From positions 1 to 64,000 of the forward strand of contig NZ_JAKIRP010000015.1 of NCBI RefSeq assembly GCF_021646545.1: a DNA stretch of 64,000 nt, written 5' to 3'. This stretch comes from Chitinophaga filiformis (GTDB taxonomy: Bacteria > Bacteroidota > Bacteroidia > Chitinophagales > Chitinophagaceae). Positions 44,745-54,318 of the stretch are shown here, piece by piece (within the stretch, counting starts at the first letter, position 1; the number at the start of each line of letters is the position of its first letter). Made by a program: the position numbers and the translations under genes. Under the pieces are notes generated by a model. That model saw only the letters and a list, made by a program, of their open reading frames with translations. It did not search any database and was not told the origin of the DNA.

Positions 44745-44903
44745 TAAATCCCTATATCTCCATATCCTTATAAGTTCATCTGGATATCACTTCACCGTCA
44801 TTTGTATATCGACCAGATATACAAATGACGGTGAAGTGATATGGAAATGCCGGTAAAGCGATATAGAAATGATGGTATAGTGATGATGAAGAACAGGGAA
44901 TAG
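44745..44903. repeat. mirror-symmetric array of 22-nt repeats
   Basis: Right half: units begin GATAT at 44816, 44838 and 44860, with a weaker GATGA at 44882, exactly 22 nt apart; the core is GATATxxAAATGxxGGTxxAG. Left half: the same unit in reverse orientation ends ATATC at 44766, 44788 and 44810, again 22 nt apart, the outer two degenerate. The central units give a perfect 27-bp inverted repeat (44784-44810 with 44816-44842) around the loop GACCA. The period is about two helical turns and not a multiple of three. It lies in the 558-bp gap between the GIY-YIG and McrB-like genes; nothing else was found there but the candidate promoter at 45038. Confidence 0.85.
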
Positions 44904-45037
44904 AACGAACTGTAGCCGATGTAAGATAATCACAAAGCCGAAACGGCGTATAGTGTTGGCTTTGGCGAGACGAAGGTTTTTGACTCCGGATATTGACAGA
45001 ATCAATATAATAGTGCAATTGTTGTAATGATAAAATA

Positions 45038-45067
45038 TTGATAATTAATTGTTTATATGATATTTTG
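45038..45067 (+). promoter_or_regulatory. candidate promoter of the McrB-like gene
   Basis: TTG (45038-45040), 19 bases, then ATATTTTG (45060-45067). Spacing is ideal, but the first two bases of the -7 element are inverted relative to TAnnTTTG. Predicted start near 45074 gives a short leader before the ATG at 45096. Confidence 0.35.
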
Positions 45068-45095
45068 ATCTGATATTGAGAGGAAATAGCATTAC

Positions 45096-46784
45096 ATGAA
45101 ACGTGCAAGGATATATGATGTCAGGAACGGAGATACTGACTATCAGAACCTGTTATCCCACCATAAGAGTTTCATTTTCTGGGATGATGCCATACTGAAA
45201 AATACCCGGCCGGGCGATGTGGTCTTTTTCGTGAACCGGGAGAAGCGGGAGGTATTGTATACGGTAGCTACGGACGCTGTGCGGATAGGGATCCGGAACC
45301 CTCGTTCATGGCTAAAGGAATTTGATTATCAGGGAAGTCTGTACGGCGCCCGGGAAGGGGATGATTTCCGGAAATACGAGGTGCGGCAGCTGGCCGCCAT
45401 CCCGGAAGGCTGGAAATGGAGTAAGCCCCTGCGGCAGAACGGGATAGCCGACCTATGGATGTCCGGGGGGAAGGACAACGCCACGCGGCTGACCAGGATG
45501 CAGGACCTGAGGCAGTTATTCTCTCCCGGGCCGGCAGTGGATATGCTGGAAAAGTGTAACCTCCACGTAGAGGGGGTAAATATGACCGTTAACCAAACAA
45601 AAATAGAAATGAAGCTCGTTAGTTCATTTAGCCCTCAAAAGCGCGTAAAAGGGCCTGAAAATGAGAAAAACGGCATTACGTTCAGTCATCCCTACCGGCA
45701 ACTGCTCATGGCTGTCAAAACAAAACCGTTCATCTTACTGAGTGGGGTGAGCGGAACGGGAAAGTCATGGTTGGTAAGAAAACTGGCTTACATCACCTGT
45801 GCGGATGCCGAGCTAAGGAATGCAAAACATCCCGGCAATTTTGAGATGGTCAGGGTGAGGCCGGACTGGCATGAACCCGATGACCTGCTGGGATATCTGG
45901 TGACCCGGGGCGGCACTTCCAGGTATTACTGCACAGACCTGCTCCGCTTTATGGTCAAAGCGTACCGGTATCCGCATATTCCTTTCTTTGTCTGTCTGGA
46001 TGAAATGAACCTGGCGAGGATCGAACACTATTTTCCGGACTTCCTGAGTATACTCGAAACCGCCCGCCCGGAAAACGATGTCACGGTCTATGATGCTTTC
46101 ATCAGCAGTCATAATGTGTCCGTATACAGCCGGGAGGACCCGGACTTCTGGGCTAAACTGGGCATAGCAGATGATACACGGCTGCAGGCCTGTTTTCTTG
46201 AAAGCGGGATCGCTTTGCCGGCCAACCTGATCGTGGTCGGGACCATCAATACAGATGAAACGACCCATGCTCTCAGTCAGCGGGTGCTGGACAGAACCAT
46301 GGTGATCGAAATGCAGGGCATCGATATGGAGCATGGGTTGACCTCACCGGCCCAGGCATGGGAATACCCCGACACATATGAGGCCGCGACGGCGCTGGCA
46401 ACAGGCAGATTGAGCGGGGCAGAAGCATATAATAGCAACCCTAAAACGGGTACCCAGATCATCCGCGAGCTGAAAAGATTGCACGACATACTCAAAGATT
46501 CTCCGTTTGCGCTTTCCTACCGTGTAAGGGAAGACGTACTGTTATACTGTGCTTACAATGAGGCATTGGCCGCCAACGGGCCTATTCCGTTAAACTGGCT
46601 ATATACCTGCCTCGATGAAGTGATCTGTATGAAAATACTCACAAGGATTGCAGGAGACGATGCCGATTGCGGACATATCATTGAAGAACTACAGGTCGCC
46701 ACCAGGCGCTATCCTGCCTGCCAGCGGAGATTGTCAAGGATACAACATCAATTGAGAAAAACCGGCCTTACATCATTCTGGTGA
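45096..46784 (+). CDS. McrB-like AAA+ GTPase/ATPase of a type IV-like restriction system
   Basis: The 562-residue protein has an N-terminal domain (about residues 1-145) resembling EVE/PUA modified-base readers (FIFWDDAILKN, then PGDVVFFVNREKREVLY). The AAA+ domain follows, with Walker A GVSGTGKS at 217-224, Walker B VCLDEMNLARIEHYFPDFL around 299-317, and the McrB-type sensor GTINTDETTHALSQRVLDR at 382-400. McrB proteins form nucleotide-driven hexamers that bind modified DNA and recruit a nuclease partner. The partner gene begins at 46781 and overlaps its stop (ATGA-type coupling). The target modification is not predictable. Confidence 0.9.
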   Translation: MKRARIYDVRNGDTDYQNLLSHHKSFIFWDDAILKNTRPGDVVFFVNREKREVLYTVATDAVRIGIRNPRSWLKEFDYQGSLYGAREGDDFRKYEVRQLAAIPEGWKWSKPLRQNGIADLWMSGGKDNATRLTRMQDLRQLFSPGPAVDMLEKCNLHVEGVNMTVNQTKIEMKLVSSFSPQKRVKGPENEKNGITFSHPYRQLLMAVKTKPFILLSGVSGTGKSWLVRKLAYITCADAELRNAKHPGNFEMVRVRPDWHEPDDLLGYLVTRGGTSRYYCTDLLRFMVKAYRYPHIPFFVCLDEMNLARIEHYFPDFLSILETARPENDVTVYDAFISSHNVSVYSREDPDFWAKLGIADDTRLQACFLESGIALPANLIVVGTINTDETTHALSQRVLDRTMVIEMQGIDMEHGLTSPAQAWEYPDTYEAATALATGRLSGAEAYNSNPKTGTQIIRELKRLHDILKDSPFALSYRVREDVLLYCAYNEALAANGPIPLNWLYTCLDEVICMKILTRIAGDDADCGHIIEELQVATRRYPACQRRLSRIQHQLRKTGLTSFW

Positions 46785-49075
46785 TCATGACTATACTAAC
46801 TATCGACCATAAAGACTTCTCCATAAACGTTGACCTGTCAAATGCCGGGGGAGTGGAGGACTTTGAAAACACCTTTGAGACCTCAAAGAAAAGACACACC
46901 CCTGAAAACTTTGAAACTGCCTATCTTTTTACAGGCCCGATCAGAAAATTCGAGATCTGGCAGCCAGCAAGGAAGGAAGTGAAAAGAGCAGATATCTCCA
47001 CGGTGAAACACCCGGTGTTCTTCGAGAATATCGGATATTCTGTGAGCATTGATTTTCACCCCGATGTAGTGTCAGCTGCTATCTATTCGCGCGTGAAAAA
47101 TGTGAAGAACATGTTCAAGGTGAAGACCACGAAAGGTGATACCCAGTTTGCTTCAGGTGAACTGAATTTTAACAAAGAACCGGGGGAGTTTGACCTGATC
47201 ATCGATTATCAGCTGAAAACCGTTTCACTCAGTATCCTGTTTCAGTTCACTGTATTCTCGTCGAAACTTGACATTCAAAAAGACCATCCTGTAATGGTGA
47301 AGCAGATAGAGAAGGTATATCCCAGACTGGCGATTGACTATCTCAGGAAAACCTATCATTATTTTGGCGTACAGGACAGCGGCGAAAGTGACATTCTCTG
47401 GTGGGCCATCTTCGAAAACATTTTCAGAAGTATTCTACGGCACCTGCACATCATTGTGAAGGATCCCCATAAAGAAATTGCCAGGGGAAAAGGTTTCGTG
47501 CATGGAGACAAGATAAAAACGGCCACAGGTCCACTGGCGGATAAGCTGGAGCGATTTGACGGGCATCCGCACAAATACTTTGAAGTGGATACCAAGGTGT
47601 TGGTGGAAGATAACTATGAAAACAGGTATGTGAAACATGTCATGACAGACATACTCGAACACTATAAGCGCATTTATAAGTTAATTCAAAAAGACAGCAG
47701 TAATGCGCGGATGGACAAAGAATACAGGATGCAGCTGGAATTTGCGGCAGAAGCGATCGCTCACTTACTGAGCCACCCGGTTTTCAAAGGCGTGGGAAAG
47801 CTGAAGGAAAGAAAGCGTTTTTCGCCGGTACTGGCAAAACGGGCGGGGTATGCAGGACTCATGAAAGACTGGGAAACCCTCAGGATGGGATTTGAGTTAC
47901 AGGAAGGGTTGTATGAAATAGAGCTGAAAGATGTTGCCTATCTCTACCAGCTCTGGTGTTTCTTTGCCATGACTGATATGATAGAACAGATCACAGGTGT
48001 ACCGCCGGAGGTCAAAGAAATGCCGAAAATAAAGACCAACACATTCCGGCTGTCGCCCGATAAGAACATGCATTCCAAACTGGTTTTTGAGTGCCCTGAT
48101 GACATCAATATTGAGCTTTATCAGGAACTGCGTTACACCAATAACTTCGATGCTGATAATGCCGGTACCTTCAACGGCAGCAGATGCCCGGATATTAGTC
48201 TGCGTATAGGGAAACGGGATCAACCTCGAAACCTGTACCTGACTTACCTCTTTGATGCCAAATACCGCCTGAAAGAAGCAAACAGGTATGATATGCTCGA
48301 AAAGATGGATGAGCCGCTGGAAGAAGATCTGAATAAGATGCATGTTTACAGGGATGCGATTGTCAGCAGGAGGAAAAAGGGTAGCAGGTATGAACATTCC
48401 AAAGAAGTGTTGGGTGCATATGTGCTGTTTCCCGGGATCGGCAGGGCGGAATACTACGGCCGTTATTACCGGCAGATCACGCTTGAAGAGAACGTCGGCG
48501 GCTTTCCGTTCCTGCCGGGTAATACAGTAGGATTGGATTTGCTGGAGAAACACCTGCGGCATATCATCACAGAAGATTCTGCAAGGCTGCTGGAGAAAGC
48601 ATTGCCACAGAAAGGAAGGGTTTACAAGGTGGCGGATGCTTTCGTACTGGTGGAACCAGTAGCGGCGGCAGACGGTGCGCTGTATGATTATCTTGTAACT
48701 GGCAACGCAACTGATTATGCCAGCAGAAAGTTTGATCAGGCAGTGGGAACGGGGATGGTACGGTATTTCGCTCCCTATATAGAAGGGAAAGGTATTCCTT
48801 GCTTTTATGAGATCACCGGCGTCAATCTGCTACCCCGTAAAAAGGTGTTTCCGCCCGGGCATCCCTTGTTCTTTGATGATGGCCATAAATACACGGTACT
48901 AAAACTGGATGAGAAGGAAATGCTGGATGATTATGTACAGATCAAAGGTATGGTGGGTAACAGAAGATATACACAGATAAAACATCTTTATACTGCTAAG
49001 GATGGTTTTATTGCAACTATCCCGGAGAAAGATATACGATTCCCCCGCGGTAAGGGGGAACAGTCTGCGTCATGA
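46781..49075 (+). CDS. McrC-like nuclease, DUF2357 with PD-(D/E)XK domain
   Basis: The 764-residue protein has a long N-terminal region of beta-rich character (about 1-260), a helical middle part and a PD-(D/E)XK nuclease core with PDISLRIGK (Asp near 471) and LFDAKYRL (Asp and Lys near 492 and 494), followed by KMHVYRDAI. This is the pattern of DUF2357/DUF524 restriction components that pair with McrB-like motors. A C-terminal domain (about 630-750, CFYEITGVNLLPRKKVFPPG) may be a second PUA-like reader. It overlaps the McrB-like gene by 4 bp and probably acts as the cutting subunit. It is followed after 23 bp by an unrelated aldo/keto reductase. Confidence 0.85.
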   Translation: MIMTILTIDHKDFSINVDLSNAGGVEDFENTFETSKKRHTPENFETAYLFTGPIRKFEIWQPARKEVKRADISTVKHPVFFENIGYSVSIDFHPDVVSAAIYSRVKNVKNMFKVKTTKGDTQFASGELNFNKEPGEFDLIIDYQLKTVSLSILFQFTVFSSKLDIQKDHPVMVKQIEKVYPRLAIDYLRKTYHYFGVQDSGESDILWWAIFENIFRSILRHLHIIVKDPHKEIARGKGFVHGDKIKTATGPLADKLERFDGHPHKYFEVDTKVLVEDNYENRYVKHVMTDILEHYKRIYKLIQKDSSNARMDKEYRMQLEFAAEAIAHLLSHPVFKGVGKLKERKRFSPVLAKRAGYAGLMKDWETLRMGFELQEGLYEIELKDVAYLYQLWCFFAMTDMIEQITGVPPEVKEMPKIKTNTFRLSPDKNMHSKLVFECPDDINIELYQELRYTNNFDADNAGTFNGSRCPDISLRIGKRDQPRNLYLTYLFDAKYRLKEANRYDMLEKMDEPLEEDLNKMHVYRDAIVSRRKKGSRYEHSKEVLGAYVLFPGIGRAEYYGRYYRQITLEENVGGFPFLPGNTVGLDLLEKHLRHIITEDSARLLEKALPQKGRVYKVADAFVLVEPVAAADGALYDYLVTGNATDYASRKFDQAVGTGMVRYFAPYIEGKGIPCFYEITGVNLLPRKKVFPPGHPLFFDDGHKYTVLKLDEKEMLDDYVQIKGMVGNRRYTQIKHLYTAKDGFIATIPEKDIRFPRGKGEQSAS

Positions 49076-49098
49076 GCAGAAATGCTTAAATTAGGACC

Positions 49099-49995
49099 AT
49101 GAACTACAATATTCTTGGCAACTCTAATCTGGACATCTCCGAGATCGCATTTGGCTGTATGTCTTTAGGCAATAATGCTGCGGAAAATGAAAACCTGATC
49201 AACCAGGCATTAGACAAAGGGATCAACTTCTTTGATACGGCAGACCTGTACCAGCATGGTGAAAATGAAGTACAGCTGGGCAGGGCATTGAAAGGCCGCC
49301 GTAGTGAGGCCATCATTGCCACCAAGGTGGGAAACCAGTGGAGAAGTGATGGCAGCGGGTGGGACTGGAATCCGTCGCCGGACTATATAAGGAAAGCCGT
49401 AGATGATAGCCTGCGCCGGCTGGGAACGGACTATATTGATCTGTACCAGTTACACGGCGGTACCCTGGAAGACCCTATTGATGATATTGTTGCAACCTTT
49501 GAACAGCTGCAGAATCAGGGAAAGATCCGCTACTATGGCATCTCTTCCATCAGGCCGAATGTGATCAGGGAATATGTGAAAAGGTCTAACATCAGCAGTG
49601 TAATGATGCAATATAGCCTGCTGGACAGAAGGCCGGAAGAAGAAGTATTCCAGTTGCTGGAGAAGAACAACATTGGCGTACTGGCAAGAGGAAGCGTGGC
49701 CAAAGGATTACTGGCGGGAAAACCGGCAGAGGCCTATCTGAATTATAGCGCAGAAGATGTGAGCAAGATGGCGAAGGTAGTGGCTCAATTTTCCGAAGAT
49801 AAACGTACACCGGCGCAAACTGCTATTTGTTATGTACTGGGAGAACCGGTAGTGAGAGCGGCCGTAGTAGGAATAAGAACGCTGACGCAATTGGAAGAGG
49901 CGGCAGGTATGCCTGCGACCACCCCGCTCACGTCAGCGGAAAGAGTGTTGTTAGGGTACGAGCTGGTCGCCAATTATTACGACCAGCATCGCTGA
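49099..49995 (+). CDS. aldo/keto reductase
   Basis: The 298-residue protein is a complete (beta/alpha)8 aldo/keto reductase. The catalytic tetrad is visible: Asp and Tyr in FFDTADLY, Lys in IATKVG and His in LYQLHGG. It reduces aldehydes or ketones with NADPH; the substrate is unknown. It lies 23 bp after the restriction nuclease gene and is convergent, with a 2-bp gap, with the S41 protease gene. Its closeness to the restriction genes is likely incidental. Confidence 0.93.
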   Translation: MNYNILGNSNLDISEIAFGCMSLGNNAAENENLINQALDKGINFFDTADLYQHGENEVQLGRALKGRRSEAIIATKVGNQWRSDGSGWDWNPSPDYIRKAVDDSLRRLGTDYIDLYQLHGGTLEDPIDDIVATFEQLQNQGKIRYYGISSIRPNVIREYVKRSNISSVMMQYSLLDRRPEEEVFQLLEKNNIGVLARGSVAKGLLAGKPAEAYLNYSAEDVSKMAKVVAQFSEDKRTPAQTAICYVLGEPVVRAAVVGIRTLTQLEEAAGMPATTPLTSAERVLLGYELVANYYDQHR

Positions 49996-49997
49996 TA

Positions 49998-51560
49998 TTA
50001 TTGAATTCGTTTACCTATGCGATAATCCACCATCCCGTTGAAGCGGGGAGAGGCGATAGATGACTGGATAGCGGCACGCTGATTAGCAGTAGTTTCTGTC
50101 AGCACACGTGCGTTGGCAGATGTTCTGGCAAAGCTGCCTGTAGTAATATAGTTGAAGATCCTGTCCAGGTTCTCGTCATCATTCCTGTATCCCCAGGGCA
50201 CATTGATATAATCATTCGCCAGCTGGTCAGGCGCTATACCTGTGTAATATCCGCCTACATGGTTGGCATTCTCCGTAGCAAAGTTGATCGCATACAGGTC
50301 TGCCAGGTATTGCTTGGTATGGGTGCTGTCATATTTTGAGATGTTGAATGTGATAAAACCTACCGGCTTACCGTAAGTAGTATCGCCCACCAGTTTCACA
50401 TTCATATATGGCAGCAGGTTGTTCAGCGTCAGTTCGCTGGCAGAGGCCGTGTGAGATCCTGTGATGAAGAACACATTGTTCAGCGCCAGACCGCCGGTAA
50501 GACCCGGAAATTTGACGCTGGCTTCCAGTCCCGTACCATCCAGATCGGCCGTCAGCTTATTATTGTACTGATAGTAATACATCGTCTTGCCGGCCGCAGC
50601 AGCCGGAGCGATAGCGCTGTCCAGGTACTCTGCCGTGGTAACAGAACCTCCCTGGTTGTAGCGGAGGTCCACTATCAGGTTGGTAATGCCTGCTGCTTTA
50701 AATTTGCTGAAAACGCCATCCAGCTTACTTTTTGTCAAAGTAGCAGCCCCCTGGGTATTGTAGGTGTTGGTAAAGGTGTAAAAGACAAAGTAGCCTACTT
50801 TCTGATTGTTCACTGTGTAAACAGTGTCAAACAATACAGGGTTGATGGTGAAAGTGCCGGACGTGAGACTATAGGTGGCCTCGGCGCCTGTTACTGCCTT
50901 TTTAACTTTGAGCGTTACAGCAGTGGAATAGTAAATAGCATTGGTCACTTTAGAGACGTTGGCACCATTGGCACCGTCGTAGCTGATATTGGTATCTCCG
51001 TTCACGGCAATGATCTCATCGCCGCGGTTCAGCCCCTTCTGGCCGGCAGGAGAGTTCTTATCTGCATACACGATATACAGGTAAGATTTGGTGCCGTCAG
51101 ACGCATAGCTCACCTCCATGCCATAGTTCCCCGTAGCGCTTATTTTATTGAATGTCTCTGAAAGGCCGTTCTGCAGTGAACTGGATAAGGAGCCCGTACG
51201 GTCCAGGAAACTATAGCGGTCCAGTACGGCACCCCCACTGCTTTTGGAATATGTTTTTATGGTGTTCAGCAGATCATCAGCAGTAGCATAGGTGCTGCTG
51301 GAAGGATCAAGCTGCGGTACCTGGTTGTACCAGAAATATGTTGGGAGGTCGGTGGTTTTGTTGCGGCCCCCGTCTACATATGTCACCTGCATGATGCGGT
51401 ACATGAGATATTTGAGGGAATCTTCATCTGACACTACTGAGGAGGAAGTTGGCGTAGTATTGTCTACTTTGTTACTGTCCTTACGGCAGGCGCTGATTAC
51501 AGCACTGCAAAGAACACCAACCACGACCATTTTCATGGCTAGCGTAAAATGTCTATTCAT
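49998..51560 (-). CDS. S41-family C-terminal processing peptidase, lipoprotein
   Basis: The 520-residue protein has a lipobox (VISAC, Cys25). An S41 N-terminal helical segment is followed by a PDZ domain (about residues 145-200, with NSPAGQKGLNRGDEIIAVNG) and the S41 catalytic core. In that core VDLRYNQGGSVTTAEYL and HTASASELTLNNLLPYM carry the nucleophile serine (near 371) and neighbouring residues. It is anchored in the outer or inner membrane facing the periplasm and cleaves proteins near their C-termini. Substrates are unknown. Confidence 0.92.
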   Translation of the reverse strand: MNRHFTLAMKMVVVGVLCSAVISACRKDSNKVDNTTPTSSSVVSDEDSLKYLMYRIMQVTYVDGGRNKTTDLPTYFWYNQVPQLDPSSSTYATADDLLNTIKTYSKSSGGAVLDRYSFLDRTGSLSSSLQNGLSETFNKISATGNYGMEVSYASDGTKSYLYIVYADKNSPAGQKGLNRGDEIIAVNGDTNISYDGANGANVSKVTNAIYYSTAVTLKVKKAVTGAEATYSLTSGTFTINPVLFDTVYTVNNQKVGYFVFYTFTNTYNTQGAATLTKSKLDGVFSKFKAAGITNLIVDLRYNQGGSVTTAEYLDSAIAPAAAAGKTMYYYQYNNKLTADLDGTGLEASVKFPGLTGGLALNNVFFITGSHTASASELTLNNLLPYMNVKLVGDTTYGKPVGFITFNISKYDSTHTKQYLADLYAINFATENANHVGGYYTGIAPDQLANDYINVPWGYRNDDENLDRIFNYITTGSFARTSANARVLTETTANQRAAIQSSIASPRFNGMVDYRIGKRIQ

Positions 51561-51920
51561 ATGTTCATGTTCATTTAGGTAATTGACTTGTAATGGGACT
51601 TGAGAACTCTAAAGTGATTTGACTCGAACTAATTTAAAACGGCAGTTTGGCATCTTCTCGTATAAAGAAACATCACATGGCCTCTTTTCGTCTGTCAAAC
51701 AGCAAAATCTATCGTTTGACTGCAAAAATTGGGGCAAGTTTATTCTTGCGGTTACGAACATATTAGTTTTAAAATAAAGATGGCATTCTGAGGTGCAAAG
51801 CTAAATCAATTAAGCCTCTGTGTTGGTCACGGTTTCGCCATTTTAAAAATTAGACATTTACTTTTCGCCTGAAAAGCTATTTTTACAGACTTAACAGCTA
51901 AAATTCCATTCAGTCTCAAC
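51561..51920. other. intergenic region between S41 protease and GH92 genes
   Basis: 360 bp between divergent genes, AT-rich, without a credible gene. It must hold two promoters. A weak TTT-N18-TATTTTTA element lies at 51857-51885 before the GH92 gene; no exact TAnnTTTG element was found. Confidence 0.45.
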
Positions 51921-54209
51921 ATGAAAAGAGTTATTCTATCCGCCCTTATGCTGGCTTCCTGCTGGGTAAAGGCGCAAACCGTTAACAGCGTAACCGATCC
52001 CGTAGAATGGGTCAACCCGCTGATGGGTACCGATTCCAAAGGATCCCTGTCTACAGGTAACACCTATCCCGCTATCGCCACTCCATGGGGTATGAACTTC
52101 TGGATGCCCCAGACCGGTAAAATGGGAGACGGTTGGGCTTATACCTATGATTCTGATAAACTGCGCGGTTTTAAACAAACCCACCAGCCTAGCCCATGGA
52201 TTAACGACTATGGCCAGTTTGCTATCATGCCGGTAACCGGGAAGGTAAAGTTCAAGGAAGATGACAGGGCCAGCTGGTTCTCTCATAAAGCCGAAGTATC
52301 CAAGCCATATTATTATAGCGTATATCTGGCTGATCATAATGTGACCACCGAGATCACGCCTACGGAGAGGGCAGCGGCTATCCGTTTTACCTATCCTAAG
52401 ACCGACAGCGCTTTCGTAGTGATCGACGCGCTGGATAAAGGATCTTACATCAAGGTATTGCAGGCGGAACGTAAAATTGTGGGTTATACCACCAAAAACA
52501 GCGGTGGCGTACCATCCAACTTCAAGAACTATTTCGTACTGACTTTCGATAAGCCATTCACTTATGTGGCTACCTTCAAAAACGGCGAACTGAAAGCCGG
52601 CGAAGCGGAAGCCCAGGACAAGCACGTAGGCGCTGTGATCGGTTTTGCTACGGTGAAAGGAGAGATGGTGAACGTAAAAGTAGCGTCTTCCTTTATCAGT
52701 CCTGAACAGGCCGAGCTGAACCTGCAGAAAGAGATCGGCAGCAGCAACTTCGACGCTGTTAAGGATAAGGCGAAAGCAGCGTGGAATAAAGAGCTGAGCC
52801 GTATCAAAGTGGAAGGCGGTACTTCTGACCAGACACGTACCTTCTATTCCTGCCTGTACCGTGCTATGCTGTTCCCACGCAAATTCTATGAATATGACGC
52901 GAAAGGCGCCGTAGTGCATTACAGCCCTTACAATGGTCAGGTACTGCCGGGTTATATGTTCACTGACAATGGTTTCTGGGACACTTTCCGCGCTGTATTC
53001 CCTTTCTTCAACCTGATGTACCCGACTATGAATGCGCACATCATGGAAGGTATGGTAAATGCATACAAGGAAAGCGGCTGGTTGCCTGAGTGGGCAAGCC
53101 CTGGTCACCGTGACTGTATGATCGGTTCCAACTCTGCTTCCCTGATCGCAGATGCTTACTTAAAAGGTGTGACAGGTTTCGACGTGAACACTGCTTATGA
53201 AGCACTCCTGAAAAATGCAGATAATGCTGGTCCGCTGACCTCTGTTGGCCGCGCTGGTGTGAAATATTACAACGAGTTGGGATATGTGCCTTACGATGTG
53301 AACGTGAACGAGAACACGGCACGTACACTCGAATATTCATATGACGACTTTACCATCTATAAACTGGCGAAGGCGCTGAAACGCCCGGCCGCTGAAGTAG
53401 AAAGATTTGCTAAACAAGCCCGTAACTACCGCAACGTATTCGATCCTGAAACAAAGCTGATGCGTGGTAAGAACAAAGATGGTAAGTTCCAGACACCTTT
53501 CAATCCTTTCAAATGGGGTGATGCGTTCACAGAAGGTAACAGCTGGCACTATACCTGGTCTGTATTCCACGACGTTCAGGGTCTGATTGACCTGATGGGT
53601 GGAAAGAAGATCTTTGCCGATATGCTGGACTCTGTATTTGCAATGCCGCCGGTATTTGACGACAGCTACTATGGTGGTACTATCCATGAGATCCGCGAAA
53701 TGCAGATCATGAACATGGGGCAGTATGCACATGGTAACCAGCCTATCCAGCACATGATCTACCTGTATAACTATGCGGGTCAGCCGTGGAAGTCGCAGTA
53801 TTGGCTGAGGGAAGTAATGAACCGCCTGTATTCTGCTACTCCTGAGGGGTATTGCGGTGACGAGGATAATGGTCAGACCTCTGCCTGGTATGTATTCACG
53901 GCTATGGGCTTCTATCCTGTTTGTCCGGGTACACAGCAGTATGTAGTAGGTGCGCCTTTATTTAAAAAGACCACTGTATCACTGGAAAACGGCAAACAGT
54001 TGATCATTAACGCTCCTAAGAACAGCGAAGCAAACCGTTATGTAAAAGGTATGACCTTCAACGGTAAGCCATATACCAACAACTGGCTGGATCACAATGC
54101 GATCATGAAAGGCGCTACCATCAATTTCGATATGGATGCAGTGCCTAACAAGACCAGAGGTACCGCCGACAAGGATGCACCTTATTCCCTGTCGCAGGAA
54201 CTGAAATAA
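51921..54209 (+). CDS. GH92-family alpha-mannosidase
   Basis: The 762-residue exported enzyme (signal peptide about residues 1-19, LASCWVKAQ, with a possible lipobox at Cys14) begins its catalytic module with VNPLMGTDSKGSLSTGNTYP. The C-terminal GH92 signatures are GNQPIQHMIYLYNYAGQPWK and GDEDNGQTSAWYVFTAMGFYP, holding the acid/base and calcium-binding residues of the family. GH92 enzymes remove alpha-linked mannose, for example from N-glycans. It is transcribed alone, followed by a strong terminator at 54248. Confidence 0.95.
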   Translation: MKRVILSALMLASCWVKAQTVNSVTDPVEWVNPLMGTDSKGSLSTGNTYPAIATPWGMNFWMPQTGKMGDGWAYTYDSDKLRGFKQTHQPSPWINDYGQFAIMPVTGKVKFKEDDRASWFSHKAEVSKPYYYSVYLADHNVTTEITPTERAAAIRFTYPKTDSAFVVIDALDKGSYIKVLQAERKIVGYTTKNSGGVPSNFKNYFVLTFDKPFTYVATFKNGELKAGEAEAQDKHVGAVIGFATVKGEMVNVKVASSFISPEQAELNLQKEIGSSNFDAVKDKAKAAWNKELSRIKVEGGTSDQTRTFYSCLYRAMLFPRKFYEYDAKGAVVHYSPYNGQVLPGYMFTDNGFWDTFRAVFPFFNLMYPTMNAHIMEGMVNAYKESGWLPEWASPGHRDCMIGSNSASLIADAYLKGVTGFDVNTAYEALLKNADNAGPLTSVGRAGVKYYNELGYVPYDVNVNENTARTLEYSYDDFTIYKLAKALKRPAAEVERFAKQARNYRNVFDPETKLMRGKNKDGKFQTPFNPFKWGDAFTEGNSWHYTWSVFHDVQGLIDLMGGKKIFADMLDSVFAMPPVFDDSYYGGTIHEIREMQIMNMGQYAHGNQPIQHMIYLYNYAGQPWKSQYWLREVMNRLYSATPEGYCGDEDNGQTSAWYVFTAMGFYPVCPGTQQYVVGAPLFKKTTVSLENGKQLIINAPKNSEANRYVKGMTFNGKPYTNNWLDHNAIMKGATINFDMDAVPNKTRGTADKDAPYSLSQELK

Positions 54210-54247
54210 TAAGTATATCGGTCCGCAGACTGATAGCAACATATACG

Positions 54248-54292
54248 AACAACAAAGCCCGGCTCGTTTTAAAGATGCCGGGCTTTGTTGTT
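54248..54292 (+). terminator. terminator of the GH92 gene
   Basis: Perfect 16-bp stem (AACAACAAAGCCCGGC with its complement at 54277-54292) and a 13-base loop, 38 bp after the GH92 stop. Only a short TTAATT follows, but the stem is very strong. Confidence 0.82.
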
Positions 54293-54318
54293 AATTAACG
54301 GATAATCATTAAATTAAG

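Noticed and set aside
44745..44903. CRISPR array
   Set aside because: The 22-nt units are contiguous with no unique spacers, are in two orientations, and no cas gene is nearby.
51936..53108. Long minus-strand open frame (390 codons)
   Set aside because: Lies entirely antisense to the well-supported GH92 gene and has no recognisable domain; a shadow of its codon bias.
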